Positions 33,516-43,101 of a stretch of 64,000 nt of DNA are shown in pieces. Source of the stretch: Cryoendolithus antarcticus (lineage: Eukaryota > Ascomycota > Dothideomycetes > Cladosporiales > Cladosporiaceae); contig NAJO01000060.1 in the NCBI GenBank assembly GCA_002077065.1, positions 124,001 to 188,000 on the forward strand, read 5' to 3'. Position 1 is the first letter of the stretch; each line of letters begins with the position of its first letter. Both the position numbers and the translations under genes were made by a program. The notes below the pieces were generated by a model. It made no database searches. It saw only the letters and a program-made list of their open reading frames with translations, and was not told the origin of the DNA.

Positions 33516-33838
33516 AGTTGGTACACGATCTCTAGGTAATCGATCCCTAGAGTCCTGTTAACCATCGCCATGGGGCTCATTGTGAGGCTGTCGTCGGCCA
33601 GTCCGTGTACGCATATCGTCTTGCGGCAATCTAGTGATTGGCAACAAGCTGACGGGCGCCAGTGGCTGGCTATTGTCTTGTCCACTGTAGAGTTTCCGTG
33701 TTAGCCGTCCCTTGGTGTTCGCTTCGGGGATTTGCCTGAGGCATCTCACATGATTTCACCTCGTTGCCCACCCAAAAACCCTCAAACATCGCCCATTCGG
33801 TCACACTTCCCATCCTTCCTCTCGTATCCTGTCCAATC

Positions 33839-35683
33839 ATGGCTTCACCTCCCAAGAAGCCCTCTGGCTTCTCCCTCTACGGCGACCTCCTCGACCCCTC
33901 CACCCCTCCCGCAGCAACAATCACCGGCGCGCCCGTCAAGTACGCCATGAAACCCTCATCGCCCCTCGACGGTGATGCGGCGGCTGCAGCGGCAGCGAAG
34001 AAGAAGAAAGACGGTAGAGTCGCTTGTCCACATTTACTGCCATGATCACCGTCAGCTCACTTGTGCGCCCAAGCATCTCTCAAGTTCCAGCCTGTCAGGC
34101 GTGCGCAGCAACCAGCAGCGAAAAGCAAAGGAAAGCCACCAGGATGGAGCAGCAGTAGCTCCACCATAGCCACACCAGCCAAGGGCCACCAGACCAGCTC
34201 CTCCGTTATCTCCGCTGAGGAGCCCGCGAGAGCGAAGTTCGAAGACTGGGTTGGGGATGAAGAAGAGGAGGTGTTTTTTGATCATCGACCTAAGGCTCCT
34301 AGGGGCGGGAAGAAGAGGAAGGGGAAGAAGGATGGAGGTGGGGGGTTTGAGGAGCAGGAGGTGGATTGGGAGAGGGTTTATGATCCGGCGAGGCCGAGTC
34401 ATTTGGGTGCTTATAGGGGGAGTACGGAGCAGGAGGCCGAGAGGAGGGAGTGGAAGGAGTGGTTGTATTTGTGGGCTGAGCAGGGGCGGGCGAAAAGGCC
34501 GCGGAGAGATGATGGCGGGAAGAAGAAGGGGCAGATGGGTTTCGCGCCGCCCAGTGGGTTGAACTTCGCGCCTCCGTCTGGGATGAGCTTTGCGCCGCCG
34601 CCGATTGGAAGCGATGACAGAGCTGCTGGAGAGCGCATGGATGTTGATGATGATGACGACGAGTACCAGCCGAAGCTCGATGCGCCGGTCATGCCACCTC
34701 CACTCTCATCAGATCTGGATGCCGCTACAGGAGAGGATGCTTTCGCCCACCGGATGCGCCTAAGCGGCATAGCTGGTGCAGAGGATACACCGCCTCTGGC
34801 CCCACCTGTAGCATTTGCTCAAGCGCCACCTGCCATGGCCGCGCCTGCAGTCCCAGCACCTCCAAAGCCACAGCCACCAGCCGATGTCCTCGCGAAGCTC
34901 GCAGCAGCGAAAGCCAAGCTCGAAGCCGCGAAAGCAAAACACGAGGCCGATCGCGCACAGGCTGCAGCCCCACTTACAACGACTACCCACTCCCTCTCAG
35001 GGCCAGCCGTAGACTCCATCCTACCTCCTCCTCCGCCACCACCGCCCGAGGACCCAACCGGTTCCTCCATCTCCCGGGGCCCAGTCCTATACACCAGCCA
35101 ATCGCAGGCACCTCCCGCAGAAGCAGCACCTCGCTCCAAAGCCCCCGGCCAAGCCGGGTTCGGCGCTCGCATGATGGCCAAGATGGGCTGGGAAAAAGGC
35201 CAAGGTCTCGGCGCGAAAGGTGAAGGCATCACTACAGCTCTCGTAGCTCAAGCTGAAAAGCGCAAGAAACGTGCAGACGCTTCTGGAGGCGGTTGGGCGC
35301 AGCCGCGGAATATGGGGAAGATCGTCGGCGGGAAGAGGAAAGCTGTGGAGAAGTTAGGGGATGATGACGGCGCGTTTGGGGCTATGAGTTATGTGGTCAA
35401 GTTGACAGGCATGTTGGAGGGGCTGGATGTGGATTGGGAGATGAGTGAGAATAATTTGATGCAGGAGATTGGTGAGGAGTTTGGGGGGAAGTATGGGAGT
35501 ATTGAACGGGTGTTCATTTGGCGGGAAGCGCAAGGTGGGAAGGATGAGGTGTTCGTCAAGTTTACGAGCCAGTTGAGTGCGCTTAGGGCGGTCAATGCGA
35601 CCGACGGCATGACTTTTGCCGAAAACGCTGTGCTGGCGCGGTTTTTCGATGATGGGAAGTTTGAGGCTGGGGAGTACGCTTGA
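33839..35683 (+). CDS. Splicing factor 45 (SPF45/RBM17) homologue
   Basis: Exon 1 (33839-34013) and exon 2 (34074-35683) are joined over a 60-nt intron, giving 594 residues. The N-terminus (SGFSLYGDLLDPS, then KFQPVRR) matches the conserved start of SPF45 proteins. The middle is disordered, with three copies of a short FAPPSG repeat, Ala/Pro runs and a helical Ala/Lys segment. A G-patch at about 417-445 (AGFGARMMAKMGWEKGQGLG) is followed from ~490 by a UHM-type RRM with VVKLTGML, NNLMQEIGEEFGG and the final ARFFDDGKF, whose R-x-F triplet is the UHM ligand-binding signature. SPF45 acts in the spliceosome in 3' splice-site choice, binding ULM peptides of SF1/U2AF/SF3B1. In a genome with many very short introns such a factor is relevant. 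Confidence 0.92.
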
Positions 35684-36470
35684 GCCGACACCACTTACTT
35701 TCTCGCGCTGGCCGCTGGATTATGCTAGGCTGTACCTTCGCTTCTCCGAAAACTTCTCAACACTCCTGTGCTATTATATGCGCAGCTGCAACAGTGGATC
35801 ACCATAATACCGTATCTATGAGAGCCTCAAGTCCTGGACAAAGACACTACTGCTCACTGCGTCCTCTCTCCGAAGTGAGGCATGCCATTCTCGCTCCTGC
35901 TGGTGCAGCTATAGTAGCACAGAAGCTTTCAGTTCTGGTTGGGGAAACCACGGAGGAACGAAGAGACACACGGAAATCAGACGTCTTCGGAGCTTTGCTG
36001 GCACTGAAGGTATCAATCACCGCCGTGCTGTTCCTGCTTGTTTCGTTGGCCTGCTACCTGAGCCACTTAACCTCAAACCTCTGGAACCCTCTCTAGCCTG
36101 CGGCTCGTTGTGGACATGCGGATATGGCCGAAGGTTTCCTGGGCTCCTGGACGACACTCACACCGCGCAGTGATGGACTCGGCTCTCGCGGACCAGGCTA
36201 TGTTCCCTCAGACAAGGAAGATCTGGTCGTTGACCTCATTAGTGCGGCACGAGCAGCAAGGTCGGCTCAGATCTCGGCCTCAGTGCCGTGCGCTCACATT
36301 TGGCATGAAAATCCCGTCACCGCATGCGAGTGTATCTAAGTCAAGCCATAGCCCATAGACTTAGGGCGCAGTGACAGCGTTGTGAAACGATAATTCAGAT
36401 CCCGACAAGGACAAACGCTATCTGGCATCACTGCCACTATCTCTATGCGGACCATCGAAAGACGCTTTTA
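35684..36470. other. Intergenic region with a relic duplicate of the next gene's 3' end
   Basis: Nearly 790 nt between convergent genes. Positions ~36071-36126 resemble 36502-36565, the C-terminal coding end of the following minus-strand gene (shared CTCAAAC-TCTGGAACCC and GACATGCGGATA blocks). Small plus-strand frames here (ATG 35818, about 92 codons with one hydrophobic segment; ATG 36124, 71 codons) overlap the relic and are not supported as genes. Confidence 0.45.
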
Positions 36471-37253
36471 TCATCTCGACGGCCCAGATCCCAATCCCCT
36501 CGTCTCAAACATCTGGAACCCCCTTTCAAACCCTACCTGCGGCTCATCATAGACATGCGGATACACACCGAGTCTCTCAGGTTGCTCGCCCATGGGCGGG
36601 ACCACCCTGGCCCCGATCAGGCGCCGCCACATGGGATGTGCGTTACGTCTTTCAAAGCATCCGGCATGATTCTCATACACACTCACCCAGTCTCGCCACG
36701 CTTGCCGGAGCTCGATGGTATGTAGCCGCTGCTCCTCGAGTGTGACTTGCGAAGCAGCTCCGCCACGCTCATCAGCTTGCTGACGCCGAAGCAAGTTCTC
36801 AAATCGGGTCTGGAACTCGTAAAGCCGAGCTGTACACTCGTCGTCTACCTGGCAGAAGGGCTGGATTTTGTCTTCGACGATGCCTGCATCGACGATACGC
36901 GGTACTGGGCATGTGGGTCGGATCGCGAGGACACTGTTGGAGCAGAGCTTGTAGAAGACAAAGGCGTCTGTAGCTTGGCTGTGGTCTGAGACTAAGCGGG
37001 TGCCGGATTGGGGGCGGAGACGCGACTCGTAGGTCGCTGGTGTCCCTGATGGGGGGCTGGACCAGAAGACTAGGGTGTGTTTCTTGCACATTGCCTTACT
37101 GACTAGGGTGCGACGCGTGTTGGGTGATGAAGGGAAACAATCGGAGGTGCGCGTTTGAGATGCGTTGAGAGGCAGATGAAGATGTTTGGTTGATGCTGTG
37201 TCGAAGTAGTACGATGGGCGATCAGATCGCTGCGAATGTATACCAGGAGCCAT
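36471..37253 (-). CDS. Hypothetical protein
   Basis: A frame of 260 residues from ATG 37253. I do not recognise a family. The N-terminal third is Ser/Thr/Arg-rich. The middle contains CSNSVLAIRPTCPVPRIVD. The C-terminal part is helical and charged (ARLYEFQTRFENLLRRQQ, then RLHTIELRQAWRDWVSVYE), followed by a conserved-looking tail GVYPHVYDEPQVGFERGFQ. The helical block may form a short coiled coil. A degenerate copy of its 3' end lies downstream at about 36071-36126. No signal peptide or membrane segment is seen. Confidence 0.55.
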   Translation of the reverse strand: MAPGIHSQRSDRPSYYFDTASTKHLHLPLNASQTRTSDCFPSSPNTRRTLVSKAMCKKHTLVFWSSPPSGTPATYESRLRPQSGTRLVSDHSQATDAFVFYKLCSNSVLAIRPTCPVPRIVDAGIVEDKIQPFCQVDDECTARLYEFQTRFENLLRRQQADERGGAASQVTLEEQRLHTIELRQAWRDWVSVYENHAGCFERRNAHPMWRRLIGARVVPPMGEQPERLGVYPHVYDEPQVGFERGFQMFETRGLGSGPSR

Positions 37254-38372
37254 CTCGGTCACTGTGGTTTGTGTCCTTAACTAGCCAATTTTGCGCATTG
37301 GCTGGTGCTAGTCTCTGAGATCTATGTGCAGCTTCGGCGCAGTCGTTGACGTGCGCTCCATCTTGACTGCGTAGGCCCGCTGATCGTCAAGGCTGTCGGC
37401 GCCGAGAAGACCTGCGTGAGTGGAGGCGTTGATGCATGGCGGAGTCAGCCTCTGGCTTTTGAAAAAGTGGAAGCCTCTAATCAGCGCTACCCTGTTTGAG
37501 GATCTTGAGCGCTATCAAATGCGCAATGCGTAGTGAGGTCAGGCCTCTTTGCCGACTCGGCAAAGAGGTCGAGGGCAGTGCCGACGGCCTCGTTAAGAAC
37601 ATGAATGCCAATGGTAATGATGAGGCTGTTGTTTAACCTTTCGTTGTCTCAGGGACGAACCCCTGGTCCGTGAGAGCCTAACCCATCACCGCGAGTGAGG
37701 AGGTAGTGAGTGTAAGAGCTGCGACCGTTACCTTCATCCCCATTGGTCGAGGGACGTTAGCCTAAACTATGAGAGCCACAAGTCCATCACTGCGAGTGAA
37801 GATGGTAGGAGAAACACCAGCTCAGGTCATACGTGCATAGTCCATGTCCACGAGCGAAGAGGTAGTGAGTGAAGGCGCTGCGCGTGAGGATGTCGCGAGT
37901 GAAGGCGTTCATGTGATGATGTGGTCATTGAGCTATCTGTGAACAATCAATGAACACAAGACGCTATCTCTCATCAATGTTGAGCGTGTGACTTCGCTGT
38001 GCAGCTAGTCTTATGGTAGCACAGGAGCGCTCAGAATGCTAGATTAAAGGAGGTAGGACAGGTATATGATTGTTCATGCTAATATGTACAATCGCCCATC
38101 AGCAGCATGGAGCTGCTGGTCCACAAAACTCATCTATCGTCTTGCGTTCATTACTCGGTCCTGATACGTCTGCGGAGAGCGATTGGACACCTCCGGTGGC
38201 GGTCCGTAGGCATGACCAGCGAATACGAGGCGCCTGTAGACCGGACGATTCGTACGCCTGGTATGATAGCTTCTGTGATGTTCAGGAACGTTTACGCAGT
38301 GCTCCCAACATGCGAGAGACCCTGTGCTGATCGGGCAAGCTCCTGTGATGATATGTTCTCACGCGGTGCTGT
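37254..38372. other. Gene-poor region with imperfect GAGTGA-type repeats
   Basis: About 1.1 kb without a supported gene. Between ~37670 and ~37910 an imperfect motif of the form CGAGTGA(A/G)GA(T/G)GTAG or GAGGTAGTGAGTG recurs at irregular spacing (near 37692, 37790, 37853 and 37888). It reads as old, degenerated minisatellite-like DNA. No transposon termini or long inverted repeats were visible. Confidence 0.45.
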
Positions 38373-39191
38373 CTAATACCTCGCAAGCGCCCCTTGGAAG
38401 TAGTTCTCCCCGTATACGTGAACTCGTGTGGTACATAGGCCATCAACTATGCAGAACGTGAGGCGCATAAGGTTGGCGTCCTCGTGTCCTTCGATGTGAC
38501 CACAGTTCACCTGCTGTGTGTTGGTCAAACGGCTGTTTTGACAAGATTCCCGGAAAATGGCCTCTTCCTCCCCGCGTACGGTGGCTCCGCTGTGGCGAGT
38601 ATTTTCATAGAAGCACGGAGTACTTCCAGAATCTGCAGAGATGAAGATCTCCAGCTTCGCCGAGCGCCTAGTAGGTGTGCGCTGACCGCTATCTGGCAGC
38701 GACAGCAGAGCGATGGACGATACCGCCGCTGGGGCGTTTGAGTGAGGTAATCGGGCGTGAACACTGATAGCAAGGCAGAGTGGTAGCGACTCAAGAAGCC
38801 GCTTGGGAAGCAGCTTGGCATTATTGCCCACTGCAGGTGGCGGCACCGTTGCAAAAGGAACGGTACAGGCTCTCGGGACCACATCGAAAGACAGTAGATC
38901 GTGGCTCCACCACCTCCATCGCCAGTCAGACGTCATCTCATGCCTGCGCTCGAAGGTCGGATCGCTCGCAAGAGAGAATGTCGCTCCAGGCCTCTGGGAA
39001 TATTGGGCCACGTATTGCAGCGTGTACATTGCTTCAGACAGTCCCAGTCTCGCGCGCACTGCCCTCTGCAACAGATCGGTTGAAAGCGGGCCAAACAGAC
39101 GCTTGAGTGCGCCTATGAGCCCCTGGGTCTGGACTTTCAGTACACTCTGCTGGCTGTAGATTTTGCTTTCGATCTCGTAGCTCGCGTGCAT
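38373..39191 (-). CDS. Doubtful hypothetical ORF overlapping the COX18-like gene end
   Basis: A 272-codon frame from ATG 39191 overlaps the last 55 nt of the COX18-like gene in another frame. It has no recognisable domain, but several segments look protein-like (GLIGALKRLFGPLSTDLLQ; LGLSEAMYTLQYVAQYSQ). It could be a chance frame, a separate gene whose true start is further in, or part of a spliced 3' extension of the upstream gene. I keep it at low confidence because of its length. Confidence 0.3.
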   Translation of the reverse strand: MHASYEIESKIYSQQSVLKVQTQGLIGALKRLFGPLSTDLLQRAVRARLGLSEAMYTLQYVAQYSQRPGATFSLASDPTFERRHEMTSDWRWRWWSHDLLSFDVVPRACTVPFATVPPPAVGNNAKLLPKRLLESLPLCLAISVHARLPHSNAPAAVSSIALLSLPDSGQRTPTRRSAKLEIFISADSGSTPCFYENTRHSGATVRGEEEAIFRESCQNSRLTNTQQVNCGHIEGHEDANLMRLTFCIVDGLCTTRVHVYGENYFQGALARY

Positions 39192-40234
39192 CTAGTAATA
39201 GTGGGCGGTAATGGCATAGTGCGCCGCATAACCAGATTTTGGCACAAAGCAGCGGCTTGCGAAGAGAACATGTAAAGGACGATGCCAGCTGGCATGTACG
39301 AGCCAATGTAGCCAAAGAACGCAGCAGCCGTAAGACCAGAGTATCGAAACCACCTGGGGCCACGCCGTGCATTCCCAACGCGGAAATTTGCAAGAATAAT
39401 CGCAGCCAGGGCCACAGGGAGGATGTAGTATGGGTCAAGGAGCCCCAGATTGGGGCACCACGAGAAGCCCTCCACCAGCGTACTGGCATCGAAGTAAGGA
39501 GAGTCAGAATTGACGATAGGTGGCATCCTCTCTTGAACTTGTTGTATGTAGAATCGTACTTGTTCGGCATCGCCGCCTGTAGCGACTGCTTGCTCGTACG
39601 CACGCTCAAGGCGGGCGACAATCTTCTCTGCGATGACATCCGGGGCCGGTGGAAAGTGAACAGGGTCCACTTTACTGAGCAAGGTCTGGAAAGGTGCCAG
39701 TAAGAAGCCAAGCATGCCATTACGGGTGCCACACTTGAGTCTGATGCTCTCCGTGAATGCAAGGAAGATTCCAATGTTGTACACAGTCGACCAAGTGAAG
39801 GAGGCGCCACCGTACGGCCGCGCTGTTCGATGCGCTACCTGAAGTGGCTTCGTGAACAAGGCGAAGCTGTACGCGAACGGATTTACTTGTCGGGCTTTGC
39901 CCTTTGCATGAATAGGCCGCAGCTCACGTGCGGTCCTGGCCTGGATCAGAGGAGCCAGGTGAGCCCGTATGATCGCACGCCTTCTGGCCGGTACACCAGT
40001 GACATAATACATAGCTACACCACGGATCGCGAAGGCAGCTATGGGGATTGTGGCAAACCATGGAAGACCTGCGGAGTGTAGCATATCCAGCATACTTGTC
40101 GGAACTGCTACAGCGGCGTCCAGCACGGCATTCTTCCGGATGGAGGATTGCGAGAAGCCTCTACGCGAGACATGGCCGTAAGATGGCAGCCCGCCTGGGT
40201 ATCGCCACAACACCGGACGCAGCACCAGCTGCAT
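39137..40234 (-). CDS. COX18: Mitochondrial inner-membrane insertase, COX18-like (Oxa1/YidC family)
   Basis: A single-exon protein of 365 residues. Residues 1-35 are basic and hydroxylated with FSQSSIRKN, fitting a mitochondrial presequence. Membrane segments are seen around SAGLPWFATIPIAAFAIRG (~55-75), STVYNIGIFLAFTESIRL, PYYILPVALAAIILANFRVG and FRYSGLTAAAFFGYIGSYMPAGIVLYMFSSQ, the last matching the helix hairpin of Oxa1-family insertases. The PARRRAIIRAHLAPLIQ loop is the matrix helix after the first membrane segment. Cox18 translocates the C-terminal tail of cytochrome oxidase subunit 2. The family call is strong; choosing Cox18 over Oxa1 rests on the short length and on the GLPW-type first membrane segment. 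It is divergent from the ALG11 gene, with 318 nt between the starts. Confidence 0.8.
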   Translation of the reverse strand: MQLVLRPVLWRYPGGLPSYGHVSRRGFSQSSIRKNAVLDAAVAVPTSMLDMLHSAGLPWFATIPIAAFAIRGVAMYYVTGVPARRRAIIRAHLAPLIQARTARELRPIHAKGKARQVNPFAYSFALFTKPLQVAHRTARPYGGASFTWSTVYNIGIFLAFTESIRLKCGTRNGMLGFLLAPFQTLLSKVDPVHFPPAPDVIAEKIVARLERAYEQAVATGGDAEQVRFYIQQVQERMPPIVNSDSPYFDASTLVEGFSWCPNLGLLDPYYILPVALAAIILANFRVGNARRGPRWFRYSGLTAAAFFGYIGSYMPAGIVLYMFSSQAAALCQNLVMRRTMPLPPTITRCTRATRSKAKSTASRVY

Positions 40235-40552
40235 GCTGCCGTCTTCAGAGTGCTGAGCGCTACGCTGAATGAAGTAGTCAACAAAGGGTTAGTTAATAGT
40301 AAGATGTTCAAGTACACTCGATGGGTGACCTCCGCAGAGCCGCATCGCTTAGATCCGAAGTTTGGATTGACCTGCAGATTCCTGTGCTGCAACGTGACGA
40401 ATGTTTTGGTGGAGCGCTGCAAATAGTTGAAACCAAATCACTCAATGCTCGTGTTGGTTGCCTGAGACATGAAGTGGCATGCATAAACGTTGAGATGAGG
40501 AAATCGTGTTCTTCACTTGCTCTTTACATCCTCACTTCAGCTCATTTCTGTT
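40235..40552. promoter_or_regulatory. Divergent promoter, COX18-like and ALG11
   Basis: This 318-nt interval separates two divergent starts and must serve both. No specific factor site was recognised. Confidence 0.55.
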
Positions 40553-42247
40553 ATGGCGCTGATGTATGATATTGCAGCGTTGCTGGCAGGTACTGCAATT
40601 GTAATCGGCCTCATCCCATACGCTATCAAGTTGACTGGCGGACTATGCGGTGCACAGATCAGGAGCAAGACGAGGCAGCGACGTGAGCTGCTTGTGCAAC
40701 GCGCTGATCAGGATGAACGCTTCGATGCCGAAAGCTCTCATGGAGAAGGCAAGGCAACGACTGCCTCCTCGAAATCCTCAGACGATGGGTGGGAGAGCAT
40801 CACTCCCGGTGTTAAGACCCCAGTCCATAGCGACACTCCCTACGCAGGCGTCATTGGCTTCTTCCATCCATTTTGTAATGCTGGCGGCGGAGGCGAGCGT
40901 GTACTCTTTGCCGCGATCTTAGCCACACAACAGCGATTTCCCAAGGCACTCTGTGTAGTCTACACTGGGGATCACGAAGCTACGAAGGAGCAGATACTCG
41001 CCAACGCTCGCAATCGCTTCAACATCGACATCAAGCCAGCCCGCGTCACGTTTCTCTACCTCAGTACACGAGAGTATGTGCTGCCAGGCATGTGGCCCCA
41101 CTTTACTCTTCTCGGTCAATCAATTGGCTCGATACTGCTAGCCTGGGATGCCTTCACTCTACTCGCGCCCGACATCTTCATCGACACTATGGGCTACGCT
41201 TTCGTACTTGCGACATGCAAGTGGCTGTTCCCATCTGTACCCACCGGTGCTTACGTCCACTACCCAACGATCTCGACAGACATGCTCAGCAGCCTTCACG
41301 ACGAGGTTGGTTCTCAGGGGCTCAATGCTGGACTTGGTAAGGGCTTGAAGGGGAAGGCAAAGCAACTCTACTGGGAGCTCTTCGCCAAGCTGTACAGCAG
41401 GGTCGGCGGCAGTGTGGATGTTGTCATGACCAACAGCACCTGGACCCAAAATCATGTTTCACAGCTTTGGGGCCCTGCGCGGAAGCGACGGGGCAAGAAG
41501 CATGACATCAAAGTTGTCTTTCCTCCTGTCGCTGTGGGCGAGCTTGAAGCGAAGATCCCGGTGGACGAACAGAGCGAGAAGAAACGCACCAGAGATCTGC
41601 TGTACATCGCCCAGTTTCGACCAGAGAAGATGCATGGTGTCATCATTGATGCTTTCAGTGCGTTCCTTAAGTCGTATAAGCATTTGTCTGACCTGGAGCC
41701 TAAGCCGAAGCTCATTCTGGTTGGCTCAGTGCGCGACGATCACGATGAGAAGCGAGTATACAAGTTAAGGCTGCAAGCGCAGGAGATCAAAGACCGGGTT
41801 CAATTCATTGTCAACGCCAAATGGCCGCAGATCTTGGACTTCCTTAGGTCGAGCTCCATAGGAGTGAATGGGATGTGGAATGAACATTTTGGCATCGGGG
41901 TGGTAGAGTACCAAGCAGCCGGTCTGATATCTGTCGTCAATGATTCAGGTGGTCCCAAGGCTGATATCGTTGTCGATATCGATGGCAAGCCAACTGGTAT
42001 GCTATCATCATCATGCCCCACGTTTGACATTGCTGATCCTATTCCAGGGTTCCATGCATCTACTGTCGAGCAATTCTCCGCTGCATTTGCAAAGGCTCTG
42101 GAGCTGTCGCCTCAGGATGCACTATCGATGCGGCTCAGGGCTAGGCAGAGCGCGAAGCGGTTCTCTGAAGAAGTTTTCCGCGATGCATGGCTCGAGCAAC
42201 TCGATCACCTCGTTGCCTTAGCACCAGGACACGGGAAGGCACCATGA
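40553..42247 (+). CDS. ALG11: GDP-Man:Man3GlcNAc2-PP-dolichol alpha-1,2-mannosyltransferase
   Basis: 564 residues from ATG 40553. The N-terminal ~25 residues form a membrane anchor (ALLAGTAIVIGLIPYAI). The glycosyltransferase core begins with GFFHPFCNAGGGGERVLFAA, the diagnostic glycine-rich loop of ALG11. LLAWDAFTLLAPDIFIDTMGYA, GAYVHYPTISTDMLSSL, DLLYIAQFRPEKMHGVII and the C-terminal NEHFGIGVVEYQAAG follow; the last contains the E-x7-E motif of GT4-type enzymes. ALG11 adds the fourth and fifth mannoses to the lipid-linked oligosaccharide on the cytosolic face of the ER, an essential step of N-glycosylation. An in-frame upstream TTG exists, but the ATG gives the anchor directly. Confidence 0.95.
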   Translation: MALMYDIAALLAGTAIVIGLIPYAIKLTGGLCGAQIRSKTRQRRELLVQRADQDERFDAESSHGEGKATTASSKSSDDGWESITPGVKTPVHSDTPYAGVIGFFHPFCNAGGGGERVLFAAILATQQRFPKALCVVYTGDHEATKEQILANARNRFNIDIKPARVTFLYLSTREYVLPGMWPHFTLLGQSIGSILLAWDAFTLLAPDIFIDTMGYAFVLATCKWLFPSVPTGAYVHYPTISTDMLSSLHDEVGSQGLNAGLGKGLKGKAKQLYWELFAKLYSRVGGSVDVVMTNSTWTQNHVSQLWGPARKRRGKKHDIKVVFPPVAVGELEAKIPVDEQSEKKRTRDLLYIAQFRPEKMHGVIIDAFSAFLKSYKHLSDLEPKPKLILVGSVRDDHDEKRVYKLRLQAQEIKDRVQFIVNAKWPQILDFLRSSSIGVNGMWNEHFGIGVVEYQAAGLISVVNDSGGPKADIVVDIDGKPTGMLSSSCPTFDIADPIPGFHASTVEQFSAAFAKALELSPQDALSMRLRARQSAKRFSEEVFRDAWLEQLDHLVALAPGHGKAP

Positions 42248-43101
42248 GCAATGTGATATGATCTTGTTGATGAAGTACTCGCTCTGGTATCACGGCTTGC
42301 AAGCGGTCTCCGAGATGTCGAAGATGTTAATGGTGCTATCATGAGCACTGCGACTGCCGTTGTGCATTTGACACATCTACGAGAGACCACATGCCCTGTC
42401 CAGCGATAATTCTACTCACGATGAAGCCTCGACTAATAAAACTTTATTGATATGCGTTCGACGAGAGCTCAAGCACCGTCAGGCGTCTTTGGTAGAGAGT
42501 AGAGCTGCAACAGTCATGTACACCGAGATGGTCGGGTGAACCGATGCTTCCCGGGAGCCAGGAAGGACGATGTCGTGGTTGCATAGCCAGCTCGTATTCA
42601 GGCGGTCTGTAGAGGGCAGGACATCTCCTAGTGATGACCTGCAAGGCCGTGTCATACTGCCCAAGTCATGCGTTCCGACAGACAATCCTCCCGTCACGGC
42701 GTTAAGGCCGGAGAAGAACTCAAACAATGCTCCGTTCCCAGTTAATCCCGATTTTCCTCTCCCAAAATCTAGATTCCAGAGATCTGATCCAGCAAACCAC
42801 TTTTTTGACGTGACGAAAGGTCACGAAACAGCTTTCTCGAACGTGCGATGCCAAGGGTGAAGTCATGAATTGCCAGATCGAAAACAACGGGCAACGGCGT
42901 GACTAGTCTCGCCGGAGATTCGGGTGTAGGTTCTCGCAATCGATACCAAGCCCTTCGAACGTCCATGACGGTGGTTTGGGCGGACGTCCATTCCTGCATA
43001 CATGATGTACATCTAGTGCTTTGACTCCGATATGTTCTTCTCCTGATACCTTCCTAATAACACAATTCCCTTCTATCCCTCATGAAAGAATCAGAAACAC
43101 G
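42248..43101. other. Intergenic region, no gene seen
   Basis: About 850 nt between two plus-strand genes. A 96-codon frame at 42570-42860 and a few minus-strand frames lack any signature and are not listed. The right end is the promoter of the DHA2 transporter. Confidence 0.4.

Noticed and set aside
35818..36096. Small plus-strand frame with one hydrophobic segment
   Set aside because: Its end overlaps the relic duplicate of the neighbouring gene's 3' end and it shows no family feature.
39034..39810. 258-codon minus-strand frame
   Set aside because: It overlaps the COX18-like coding sequence in another frame and shows no domain, whereas the COX18 frame shows all membrane segments.
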